DNA from: an uncultured Erysipelotrichaceae bacterium
Lineage (GTDB): Bacteria > Bacillota_I > Bacilli_A > Erysipelotrichales > Coprobacillaceae
Assembly (NCBI GenBank): GCA_947074115.1
Contig: CAMTOK010000005.1
Span: 1 to 44,616, forward strand
Length of the DNA stretch: 44,616 nucleotides
Reading direction: 5' to 3'
Numbering within the stretch: position 1 is the first letter of the stretch; the number at the start of each line of letters is the position of its first letter. Positions 15,531 to 23,860 of the stretch are shown here, in pieces. The position numbers were made by a program, and so were the translations under genes. Below the pieces are notes generated by a model. The model was not told where the DNA came from. It worked only from the letters and a program-made list of their open reading frames with translations, and did not search any database.

Positions 15531-16658
15531 ATGCAGAAGAAAAATATCAAATTATATTTAATTCAATTCGCAATTGGAGGGATTTTAGGTCTTGTACTCG
15601 GTATCTTTATGATCTTTTCTTTCGAAGAATTAAATTTTGGAGAGAGTTTATTTGTATTTTTTACGTTTATTATCTCACTTATCATGATTGCTTATTTTCA
15701 TACCATTGTCCATGAATGTGGACATATGCTCTTTGGATTATTAACTGGATATAAATTTGTATCTATACGATTTGGATCACTTATACTCATTAAAAAGAAT
15801 GATAAACTATATTTAAAAAAATATAAACTCGCAGGTACTGGAGGACAATGTTTTATGTCTCCACCTAACTTTATAGGTGGTTCAATTCCTTTTCAGTTAT
15901 ATCATTATGGAGGGTCAATTTTAAATATAATCGTTGCCTTCATTTCACTTGGATTTGCCTTAACATCAACAGTTCCTCTTATAAAAATGGTCTTTATGGT
16001 GATGTGTGCTGTTGGCATTCTTTATGGTGCGATAAACGGTTTCCCTTTAAAAATGGGTATACTTATTAATGATGGTTATAATGTTAAGTTAATGAAAAAC
16101 AATTTATATTCTCGAATAGCTGTTTACCAACAATTAAAAGTTATGGAATATCTTTCTCATGATATTTCATTAAAAGATATGCCTAAAGACATATTCTTCT
16201 CTTATCAAGAAGATCAAGCTACAGATGCTTTAATTGCAGGAGCATTGATTCAAAATATGGAATATTATTTAGATTTAAAAGATTATAAGAGCGTGAGTTT
16301 AATCTCTATTCATTTAAATCAATACAAAGATGATTTGATTCCCCTCATTCGTTATCAATTCATTAATTTAGCTTATATTACTGATTTAATTATCTCAAGA
16401 GAATCAATATATAAAAATGATATACAAAATCAAGATCATAAACAATTAACAAAGGTTTTAAAATCATTACCAACAACACTCACTTTTCTTTATGCTCAGT
16501 CCTTATTTGAAAACAATGATATTGATGAAGCAAACCACTATAAAAACGAACTCCAACAATTAAATAAAAATTACCCCTACCCAGTTGAAATAGAATCTCA
16601 ACTGAAATTAATCAATCAATTAGATCAATCATATCATATGATAAAGGAACGCTGTTAA
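15531..16658 (+). CDS. M50-type (site-2-protease-like) membrane metallopeptidase
   Basis: A 375-residue protein with hydrophobic segments at about 8-30 and 40-60 and more between 125 and 170. The zinc motif HECGH (His61-Glu62, His65) lies in a membrane helix, and a second motif with Asn169, Pro172 and Asp181-Gly182 fits the third zinc ligand region of M50 peptidases. The last 190 residues are soluble, mostly helical and Leu/Ile/Gln-rich, without a family I recognise. The start follows AGGAGG. It is divergent from bioY; the BirA box lies just upstream, so biotin control is possible. The substrate is unknown. The active-site residues argue for a working protease. Confidence 0.7.
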   Translation: MQKKNIKLYLIQFAIGGILGLVLGIFMIFSFEELNFGESLFVFFTFIISLIMIAYFHTIVHECGHMLFGLLTGYKFVSIRFGSLILIKKNDKLYLKKYKLAGTGGQCFMSPPNFIGGSIPFQLYHYGGSILNIIVAFISLGFALTSTVPLIKMVFMVMCAVGILYGAINGFPLKMGILINDGYNVKLMKNNLYSRIAVYQQLKVMEYLSHDISLKDMPKDIFFSYQEDQATDALIAGALIQNMEYYLDLKDYKSVSLISIHLNQYKDDLIPLIRYQFINLAYITDLIISRESIYKNDIQNQDHKQLTKVLKSLPTTLTFLYAQSLFENNDIDEANHYKNELQQLNKNYPYPVEIESQLKLINQLDQSYHMIKERC

Positions 16659-16676
16659 TAAGCGTTCCTTTTCTCT
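16641..16676. terminator. Bidirectional terminator between M50 protease and ABC exporter genes
   Basis: AAGGAACGCT (16644-16653) pairs with AGCGTTCCTT (16661-16670), with T-runs on both strands. The protease stop codon lies in the loop. Confidence 0.88.
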
Positions 16677-18519
16677 ATTCAATACCACCCGTTTCAAATT
16701 GTGATTGATAAAGTTCTGCATAGAATCCATTTTGAGCGATTAACTCATCATGATTTCCTAATTCGATAATATCTCCATCTTTCATAACAATAATCGTATT
16801 GGCATCTCTAATTGTAGATAATCTATGAGCAATGACAAAGCTTGTTCTCCCTTCCATAAGCTTTTCCATTCCTTTTTGTATTAAGACTTCTGTTCTTGTA
16901 TCAACAGATGATGTTGCTTCATCAAGTATTAATATTTTAGGATCTGCTAAAAAGGCTCTGGCTATTGTTAATAACTGCTTTTGTCCTTGTGATATATTAC
17001 TTGTTTCTTCATTTAATTCTGTTTCGTAACCATGTTCTAATGTTCTGACAAAATGATCAACATATGCACTCTTACATGCAACTTCAACTTCTTCATCAGT
17101 AGCGTCAAGTTTACCATACTTTAAATTTTCTCTTATTGTTCCATTGAACAACCATGCATCTTGTAATACCATACCGAATAAACTTCTTAAATCTGCACGT
17201 GAGAATTCTGTAATATCAATACCGTCAATTAATATTGAACCTGCATTTAATTCATAGAATCTCATTAACAGTTTAACAATAGTTGTTTTTCCAGCACCAG
17301 TTGGTCCAACGATTGCGACTTTTTGTCCAGCATGAACATGAAGATTAAAATCATTAATAATAATTTTATCTGGTTCATATCCAAATCTTACATCAGCAAA
17401 TGTCACATTTCCTTCAATATGATCTACTGTTTCTTTAGTGACAGTTGGTTTTTCTTCTTCAATTTCTTCTTCATCTAAGAATTCAAATACACGTTCAGCA
17501 GCAGCAGCTGTTGATTGAAGTAAATTCATAATTTGTGCCATTTGAGTAATAGGTTGATTAAATTGTCTAACGTATTGGATAAAAGCTTGAATATCCCCTA
17601 TAGAGATCATACTTCCACCAGCAAGAATACCACCGACAAGACATACACCAACATATCCAACATTTCCGACAAAACCGCTTAGTGGTTGCATTAAACCTGA
17701 GAAGAATTGTGACTTCCATGCAGATTCATATAATTTATCATTTAACAAAACAAATTCTTCCACTGCTTTTTCTTCACCGTTAAAAGCTTTAACGACTTGA
17801 TGTCCACTATACATTTCTTCGATATGACCATTGACTTCACCAAGTGAATTTTGTTGTTGTTGGAAATATTTTTGTGAATTTTTCATAACCAATGATATAA
17901 AGATCATTGATACAGGTAAGACACATACCGCAATAAGTGTCATTTGCCAACTGATTGTTAACATCATAATAAAGATACCAACGACAGTGACAATTGCACT
18001 GATCATTTGAGATAAACTTTGATTTAATGATTGAGCGATTGTATCGATATCATTTGTCACACGTGAGAGTATATCTCCACTTGAATGTTCATGGAAATAT
18101 GATAATGGTAAACAATTCATTTTATGACTAATTGTTTTTCTTAAATCATATGCCACTTGTTGAGAAATTCCTGACACAATCCAACCTTGAATATAATTGA
18201 GTAATAAACTTAATAAATATAAACATACCAAAATCAATAAGATTTTCGTAATATAATTAAAATTAATTCCACCAGTATTCGTTAACTTAGCCATAATTCC
18301 AATAGATAACTCATCTGTCGCTAAAGCTAAGATTTTTGGTCCAATGATCGTAAATACTGTCCCACCGACCGCAAAGATAATAACAAATATTAATTTTAAA
18401 TGATAAGGTTTTAAAAACGCTAATAATTTACCTATAGAGCCTTTAAAATCTTTAGCTTTTTCATTACCATGTCTTCCAGGGTGTCCCATAGACATACGAG
18501 GTCCTTTGTTGTTACTCAT
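16675..18519 (-). CDS. ABC exporter half-transporter, second subunit (consensus Walker B)
   Basis: A 614-residue protein with six membrane segments in the N-terminal half and a C-terminal ATPase. Walker A GPTGAGKTT, Walker B ILILDEATSS with the catalytic Glu, but the signature reads ISQGQ rather than LSGGQ. That is the expected complement of the partner encoded upstream, which has a normal signature but lacks the catalytic Glu. Together they form a heterodimeric exporter with one degenerate ATP site. The start overlaps the partner's end by 8 bp. The N-terminus is basic and Gly-rich. The substrate is unknown; drug or peptide export is typical of the family. Confidence 0.9.
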   Translation of the reverse strand: MSNNKGPRMSMGHPGRHGNEKAKDFKGSIGKLLAFLKPYHLKLIFVIIFAVGGTVFTIIGPKILALATDELSIGIMAKLTNTGGINFNYITKILLILVCLYLLSLLLNYIQGWIVSGISQQVAYDLRKTISHKMNCLPLSYFHEHSSGDILSRVTNDIDTIAQSLNQSLSQMISAIVTVVGIFIMMLTISWQMTLIAVCVLPVSMIFISLVMKNSQKYFQQQQNSLGEVNGHIEEMYSGHQVVKAFNGEEKAVEEFVLLNDKLYESAWKSQFFSGLMQPLSGFVGNVGYVGVCLVGGILAGGSMISIGDIQAFIQYVRQFNQPITQMAQIMNLLQSTAAAAERVFEFLDEEEIEEEKPTVTKETVDHIEGNVTFADVRFGYEPDKIIINDFNLHVHAGQKVAIVGPTGAGKTTIVKLLMRFYELNAGSILIDGIDITEFSRADLRSLFGMVLQDAWLFNGTIRENLKYGKLDATDEEVEVACKSAYVDHFVRTLEHGYETELNEETSNISQGQKQLLTIARAFLADPKILILDEATSSVDTRTEVLIQKGMEKLMEGRTSFVIAHRLSTIRDANTIIVMKDGDIIELGNHDELIAQNGFYAELYQSQFETGGIE

Positions 18520-20734
18520 GTCCTAGTTCCTCCTTTGAAAGTTGTGAATAGGCAATCTCTTGATAAACTTTACATGATTTCATCAATTCATCATGAGTTC
18601 CCCTTCCAACGATTTTTCCTTCATCTAAAACAATAATTTGATCTGCAGACATAATTGAAGCAATACGTTGTCCTACAATCAATACTGTTCCATTTGTCTT
18701 GGCAGTTAACGTATTTAATTCTTTTCTTAATGCAGCATCTGTTTTAAAGTCTAATGCACTAAAACTGTCATCAAATATATAGATATCAGGGTTTTTAGCC
18801 AAGGCTCTGGCAATCGCCAAACGCTGTCTTTGTCCTCCTGAAACATTTGTCCCACCTTGTGCGATTGTTGTTTCAAACTGATCTGGTTTATCTTCAATAA
18901 ATGGCATAGCTTGTGCGACTCTTGTTGCATTGATTAAATCTTCTTCTGTCGCATCTTGTGCCCCGTATAAAATATTAGATTTAATTGTTCCTGAGAACAA
19001 TAATCCTTTTTGTGGAACAAATCCAATTTTTTCTCTTAAATCATGTAGAGAAACATTTTTAACACTGACACCATCGACAAGAACTTCACCTTCAGTTGCA
19101 TCATAGAAACGTGGTATCAAGTGAATTAATGTTGATTTCCCACTTCCTGTACTTCCTATAAAAGCAGTTGTTTTCCCGGGCAATGCTGTAAAACTAATAT
19201 TTTCTAATACAGGTTGATCAGCACCTGGATAGGCAAATGTCACATCTTTAAATTCAACTAATCCTTTTTGACTTTTATCAAAAGAAATAGCGTGAGTAGG
19301 ATCTTCAATAGATGGTTCTGTAGATAACACTTCATGAATTCTTTGTGCTGATACAGACGCTCTTGGTAACATAATCGCAATCATCGCAATCATTAAGAAT
19401 GACATAATAATATGCATTGAATATTGTAAGAATGCCATCATTTGTCCAATTGCTAATGTTCCTAAATCAATTTGTTGTGCTCCATAATAAACAATAAGAA
19501 GTGTCACAACATTCATAATAAACATCATTAATGGCATTAAACAAACCATAACTCTGTTGACAAATAAATTGACTTGAGTTAAATCTAGATTTGATTGGTC
19601 AAATCTTTGTTCACTATGTTTTTCATTTCCAAATGCACGAATAACTAACATACCTGAAAGGTTTTCTCTCATTGTCAGATTAAGACGATCTATTAATGAT
19701 TGAATGATTTTAAATTTAGGCATTGCTACTAAGATAGTAACAGTTAAAATACCCAAAATCACAACGAGTACGAGTGCAATAATCCAAGTCATTGATGGGG
19801 AATTTTGAATTGCTCTAATCAAAGCTCCAATACCCATCATTGGCGCAAAACAAACAATTCTTAACAACATAATAATTACCATTTGAACTTGAGTAATATC
19901 ATTTGTACTTCTTGTAATAAGTGATGCAGTTGAAAATTTATTCATTTCTGCATTTGAGAAACTTTCCACTTTTGAGAATATGCCACGTCTTAAATTTCTT
20001 GCAACACCACTCCCTACTCGTGATGAAAGATATCCAGCGCAAATAGCTGCTGCTGCAGATAATAACGCTATACCTAACATTTGAATACCAAGTTTAAATA
20101 TATAATTCATTTGAACTTTGTGCGTATCTGCACCAAGTCTTTCATATTCTAATAATACACCATTTCCAGCAGCAATCTTTAAAGTTGATTCACCCATTGT
20201 TTCCATTTGATGATCAATACTTTCAAACATTGCTAGTCTTTGTTCACTACTCATAAATCCTAATGCTTGATAAATATCCATCCCTTCAGGTAACTGAAAT
20301 GATGATCCTTCCATTGTTTCTCCTGTTTCTTTTTGTGAATCAATTTGAGATACAATCAACATAGGTTTTAATAAAATAGATTCTAATGACTCATCATATG
20401 AGTCATTTAATACATACAAATCTTGACCATTAAGATCTAAGAATTTTTCTTTTACTTTACGAGATAATTGATCATTACTAACGAGTTGATAAGCATTTTC
20501 TAAAATCTTTTGATCATTCTCATCTTCAATAAATAACATTAAGTGATTGTAAGTGTCTTGAGATAACACATCGCTTACCGCACCATCGAAACCACCTGAT
20601 TGTATACCAACAGTGACAATGTTACTCATATAGTCTGGTAAAGCTAATTCTGTTTGTGATTGCACAAAAATAAATGCAATACACACAACAATAGCGACCC
20701 AGAACTTTTTAATATAAGGCCATAATTTAAACAT
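18512..20734 (-). CDS. ABC exporter half-transporter, first subunit (degenerate Walker B, large extracellular insert)
   Basis: A 740-residue protein. Membrane segment 1 is at about 12-27, then an unusual insert of about 175 residues (35-210) before membrane segment 2 (212-236), predicted to lie outside the cell. The ATPase has Walker A GSTGSGKST (527-535), signature VSGGQ (631-635), and Walker B IYIFDD with Asp656 where the catalytic Glu should be. This is the degenerate half of a heterodimer with the next gene. It lies 19 bp after the marR gene, with AGGAGG upstream, so the regulator and exporter share a transcript. Confidence 0.9.
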   Translation of the reverse strand: MFKLWPYIKKFWVAIVVCIAFIFVQSQTELALPDYMSNIVTVGIQSGGFDGAVSDVLSQDTYNHLMLFIEDENDQKILENAYQLVSNDQLSRKVKEKFLDLNGQDLYVLNDSYDESLESILLKPMLIVSQIDSQKETGETMEGSSFQLPEGMDIYQALGFMSSEQRLAMFESIDHQMETMGESTLKIAAGNGVLLEYERLGADTHKVQMNYIFKLGIQMLGIALLSAAAAICAGYLSSRVGSGVARNLRRGIFSKVESFSNAEMNKFSTASLITRSTNDITQVQMVIIMLLRIVCFAPMMGIGALIRAIQNSPSMTWIIALVLVVILGILTVTILVAMPKFKIIQSLIDRLNLTMRENLSGMLVIRAFGNEKHSEQRFDQSNLDLTQVNLFVNRVMVCLMPLMMFIMNVVTLLIVYYGAQQIDLGTLAIGQMMAFLQYSMHIIMSFLMIAMIAIMLPRASVSAQRIHEVLSTEPSIEDPTHAISFDKSQKGLVEFKDVTFAYPGADQPVLENISFTALPGKTTAFIGSTGSGKSTLIHLIPRFYDATEGEVLVDGVSVKNVSLHDLREKIGFVPQKGLLFSGTIKSNILYGAQDATEEDLINATRVAQAMPFIEDKPDQFETTIAQGGTNVSGGQRQRLAIARALAKNPDIYIFDDSFSALDFKTDAALRKELNTLTAKTNGTVLIVGQRIASIMSADQIIVLDEGKIVGRGTHDELMKSCKVYQEIAYSQLSKEELGHE

Positions 20735-20753
20735 ATCTATTGCCTTCCTCCTT

Positions 20754-21191
20754 CTATTGTTTGTTATTTAAAGCATCCTCTAAATGTTGTCTGACACGAT
20801 TGACAACTTCATCAATCATAACTAACTCCTCATCACTGATCACTTCAGTAACGAGTTTTTTAGTATTATTGAAGGCAGACTCTAAATTTTCCCACTCTTT
20901 TTCTCCAATTTCACTAAGCTTAACAGTTGAATATCGTTTATCTTCTAAACTTGTCTCTTTTACCAAATAACCTGAATCCACAAGCCTTTTGATTCTTACA
21001 GACAAAGTTGCTTCACTAATATGCAATCGTTTTGCCATGTCCTTTTGGTTCATAGAACCTTCTTTTAATACACAAAGTAATTCTACCTGTTCTGGTGTCA
21101 AGTTTGGGACTTGACGTTCCATATGTTTCATAGATAATTTGTGAATTGTTTTAATCTTATAAGCAATCTTTTCCAAACTTACCCGATTCAT
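20754..21191 (-). CDS. MarR-family transcriptional regulator of the ABC exporter operon
   Basis: A 145-residue winged-helix protein; the recognition helix region is about MAKRLHISEATLSVRIKRLV and the wing is LEDKRYSTVKLSE, typical of MarR. The start at 21191 is set by AGGAGGTG four bases upstream; a longer frame to 21251 runs across the promoter. The promoter carries two TTAGTRTACTAA dyads, which fit autorepression. The two exporter genes follow directly, so it likely controls them in response to a ligand of the exporter. Confidence 0.9.
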   Translation of the reverse strand: MNRVSLEKIAYKIKTIHKLSMKHMERQVPNLTPEQVELLCVLKEGSMNQKDMAKRLHISEATLSVRIKRLVDSGYLVKETSLEDKRYSTVKLSEIGEKEWENLESAFNNTKKLVTEVISDEELVMIDEVVNRVRQHLEDALNNKQ

Positions 21192-21208
21192 AAAACACCT
21201 CCTATTAC

Positions 21209-21243
21209 TTAGTACACTAACCATTATAATTAGTATACTAAGT
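21209..21243. promoter_or_regulatory. Double dyad operator at the marR promoter
   Basis: TTAGTACACTAA (21210-21221, approximately) and TTAGTATACTAA (about 21230-21242) are two near-identical dyads flanking the -10 box; the outer bases are ACTTAG...CTAAGT. One lies in the promoter spacer, the other just after the -10 box. This is a good MarR autoregulatory site. Confidence 0.7.
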
Positions 21244-21251
21244 ATTGTCAA
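21223..21251 (-). promoter_or_regulatory. Consensus promoter of the marR-ABC operon
   Basis: On the minus strand TTGACA (21246-21251), 17-bp spacer, TATAAT (21223-21228): a perfect sigma-A consensus, implying tight repression. Confidence 0.85.
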
Positions 21252-21286
21252 TATAAAAGCATACTTATCGAATATAAGTATGCTTC
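21250..21286 (-). terminator. Terminator of proBA
   Basis: AAGCATACTTAT (21257-21268) pairs perfectly with ATAAGTATGCTT (21274-21285) around a 5-nt loop. The minus strand then reads TTTTA. It separates proA from the marR promoter. Confidence 0.8.
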
Positions 21287-21311
21287 ATTTCTTTCATTTT
21301 TATAATATAAA

Positions 21312-22550
21312 CTATCTGACTTGCCCATTGCCTTCAATACGATATTGAAATGATGTCATTTCTAATAATGCAAGCGGTCCTCTTGCATGAAGTTTTTGTG
21401 TGCTGATTCCAAGTTCAGCACCAAAACCAAATTCTCCGCCATCGCTAAAACGCGTTGATGCATTATGATAAACACACGCTGAATCTAGTGATGTTAAAAA
21501 GATATTTGCTGTGTCCTGATTTTCAGTAACAATACATTCAGAGTGTTTCGTTGAATAATCATAGATATGTTCAATTGCTTCATCAAGATCATTAACGACT
21601 TTGATCGCGACAATATAGTCATCGTATTCAGTTGCATAATCTTCCTTTGTAGCAGGAAGACAAGAAATAATGTCTTGAGTTTCTATATCCCCTCTTAATT
21701 CAACTCGATTGTTAAAAGCGTCAACCATACGTGGTAAATACATTTCTGCTATATTCTTATGAACAAGTATTGTTTCAATAGAATTACACACGGAAGGTCT
21801 TTGTATTTTCGCATTAACTGAAATGGCGATTGCTTGTTCTAAATCTGCTTCTTCATCAATATAGAGATGACAGTTCCCTGCACCTGTTTCGATAACAGGG
21901 ACAGTTGCGTTTTTAACAACATGTTGAATCAATCCAGCTCCACCTCGAGGGACGACAACATCGACAAAATCATTTGCAGTAATTAATTCTGTTACCATTG
22001 AACGATCAGTGTTTTCAATTAAGCTCACTGTATGTTCTGGTAATATATCTTGAATGGCTTCATTCATAATTTTAACAAGCACTTTATTAGAATAAATCGC
22101 TTCTTTACCACCCTTTAAGACACAAACATTACTTGATTTAATACACAAACAAGCAATATCGACTGTCACATTTGGACGTGATTCATAAATAATCCCAAAT
22201 ACGCCAATAGGAACACGTACTTGATTGATTTTTAGCCCATTTGGACGTTCAATTTCTCTTATAATCTTCCCTATAGGATCATCTAAATCAATAAGTTTCT
22301 TAACATCAGACGCTATTGAAAGTATTCTTTCATTTGTTAATAAGAGTCTATCTATCATTGCCTCTGACATATTGTTATTTTTTGCATTTTCGATATCTAT
22401 AAGATTGTTTTCAACAATTTCATCTGTATGCATAATTAGTGCTTCTGAAATATTTAATAATGCTTTGTTTTTTGTATCAGTTGATACTCGCATCATTTGT
22501 CTTGATGCTTTTTTTGCATGAATTAATAATGTTTTTAAGTCTTGATCCAT
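21312..22550 (-). CDS. proA: Gamma-glutamyl phosphate reductase ProA
   Basis: A 412-residue aldehyde-dehydrogenase-fold enzyme of normal length. The catalytic Cys255 lies in RPSVCNSIET, and NVCVLKGGKEAI and VVVPRGGAGLI are typical blocks. It reduces glutamyl 5-phosphate to the semialdehyde in proline synthesis. The ATG overlaps the proB stop (TAATG), so the pair is translationally coupled. ProC is not in the window. Confidence 0.95.
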   Translation of the reverse strand: MDQDLKTLLIHAKKASRQMMRVSTDTKNKALLNISEALIMHTDEIVENNLIDIENAKNNNMSEAMIDRLLLTNERILSIASDVKKLIDLDDPIGKIIREIERPNGLKINQVRVPIGVFGIIYESRPNVTVDIACLCIKSSNVCVLKGGKEAIYSNKVLVKIMNEAIQDILPEHTVSLIENTDRSMVTELITANDFVDVVVPRGGAGLIQHVVKNATVPVIETGAGNCHLYIDEEADLEQAIAISVNAKIQRPSVCNSIETILVHKNIAEMYLPRMVDAFNNRVELRGDIETQDIISCLPATKEDYATEYDDYIVAIKVVNDLDEAIEHIYDYSTKHSECIVTENQDTANIFLTSLDSACVYHNASTRFSDGGEFGFGAELGISTQKLHARGPLALLEMTSFQYRIEGNGQVR

Positions 22551-23680
22551 TATATATCCCCTCCTGTTAATACCATATTATTTGCATGAATCACTTCATC
22601 ATAATCTTTAAAATGGAGTATAGATTCTATGTCTTGAGTTCTCTTCCCCTTGATCAACATAATTTCATTACTCGAATAATTCGTAATTCCCTTAGCGATT
22701 TTCTTTCCTTGTTGGTTGACAATATCGACAACTTGTCCACTTAGAAAAGAGTCGTGAACATCAACAATACCTTTCGGTAAAAGACTACGACGATGATGTC
22801 TCATCGCGTGGCTCGCTCCATCATCAACAACAATTTCCCCTTTTGATGTTGTTCTATAAGTGAGCCAGTGTGCACGTGCATTTAATGAACGCCCACTATT
22901 TCCATTGAACCATGTTCCATTTTCTTTTTCATTAAAGATATCTAATAAATAGTTTTCACCACAGCCATTAACGATCGCCATATGACTCCCATAATCATTT
23001 ACAATCTTTGCAGCGCGTATCTTTGTTGTCATACCCCCTGTCCCCAATGCCGACTTAGAATCAGTTGCCATATTCTCAACATCACCGTTCACTTCATCAA
23101 CATATTTTAACAAGGTTGCATCTTTATGAGTATGGGGATTGGCTGTATACAAACCATCAATATCACTCACGAGTATTAACAAATCTGCTTCTACGACTGG
23201 TACGAGTAGAGCAGCTAATGTATCATTATCTCCAACTTTAATTTCATCAACAGCGAGAGCATCGTTTTCATTCACAATTGGAATGACACCATATTCTAGT
23301 AAAGAGTGCATTGTATTTGATAAGTTAACCATTCTTTTTCGATCATCAAAATCTCCGTGATTTAATAAGACTTGTCCACAACGCATACCAAATAGTTGAA
23401 AGAGATCTTCATATGTTTGCATCAATTGGGCTTGACCTATTGCCGCTAACGCTTGTTTTTGTGGGATTGTTTGTGGTTTTGTCTTTAATGATAACACACC
23501 CATTCCTGCAGCAATTGCGCCAGATGTCACCAAAACGACAGTATATCCCTGTCTCACAAGTTTAGAGATTTGAAGGACAAGTGTTAAGATTTTTTCTTTT
23601 TCTATAACACCTTGATGATTACATAAAGATGTTGATCCTACCTTCACTATAATTCTTTTCACTTTCTTGATATCCCTCAT
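22550..23680 (-). CDS. proB: Glutamate 5-kinase ProB with PUA domain
   Basis: A 376-residue enzyme: an amino-acid kinase domain (VKVGSTSLC near the N-terminus, VNENDALAVDEIKVGDND, SDIDGLYTANPH) followed by a C-terminal PUA domain (from about residue 270, GEIVVDDGAS). It phosphorylates glutamate, the first committed step to proline. The start at 23680 is chosen from the GAGGGG four bases upstream; in-frame ATGs further upstream overlap the promoter region. Proline feedback is usual for the family; no T-box precedes it. Confidence 0.94.
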   Translation of the reverse strand: MRDIKKVKRIIVKVGSTSLCNHQGVIEKEKILTLVLQISKLVRQGYTVVLVTSGAIAAGMGVLSLKTKPQTIPQKQALAAIGQAQLMQTYEDLFQLFGMRCGQVLLNHGDFDDRKRMVNLSNTMHSLLEYGVIPIVNENDALAVDEIKVGDNDTLAALLVPVVEADLLILVSDIDGLYTANPHTHKDATLLKYVDEVNGDVENMATDSKSALGTGGMTTKIRAAKIVNDYGSHMAIVNGCGENYLLDIFNEKENGTWFNGNSGRSLNARAHWLTYRTTSKGEIVVDDGASHAMRHHRRSLLPKGIVDVHDSFLSGQVVDIVNQQGKKIAKGITNYSSNEIMLIKGKRTQDIESILHFKDYDEVIHANNMVLTGGDI

Positions 23681-23717
23681 AATTCCCCTCTTTTCATATG
23701 ATCTTCTTTTTTCCATT

Positions 23718-23746
23718 ATTATACACAACTCTCTGACAAATGTAAA
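23718..23746 (-). promoter_or_regulatory. Promoter of proBA
   Basis: On the minus strand TTTACA (23741-23746), 17-bp spacer, TATAAT (23718-23723). Predicted start is about 23711, leaving a leader of about 30 nt. Confidence 0.75.
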
Positions 23747-23834
23747 AGTGATAACTTAAAAAAAGTTCTTTATTGTCTAATAAACATACGTTTTCACTAT
23801 TTTTTTCTATTATTAATAAATATGATATGATAAT

Positions 23835-23860
23835 AAAAGAAAAACGTGCGTTAGCACGTT
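23835..23860 (-). terminator. Terminator of thrS
   Basis: AACGTGC (23843-23849) pairs with GCACGTT (23854-23860) around GTTA, with a T-rich run next on the minus strand. Confidence 0.85.
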
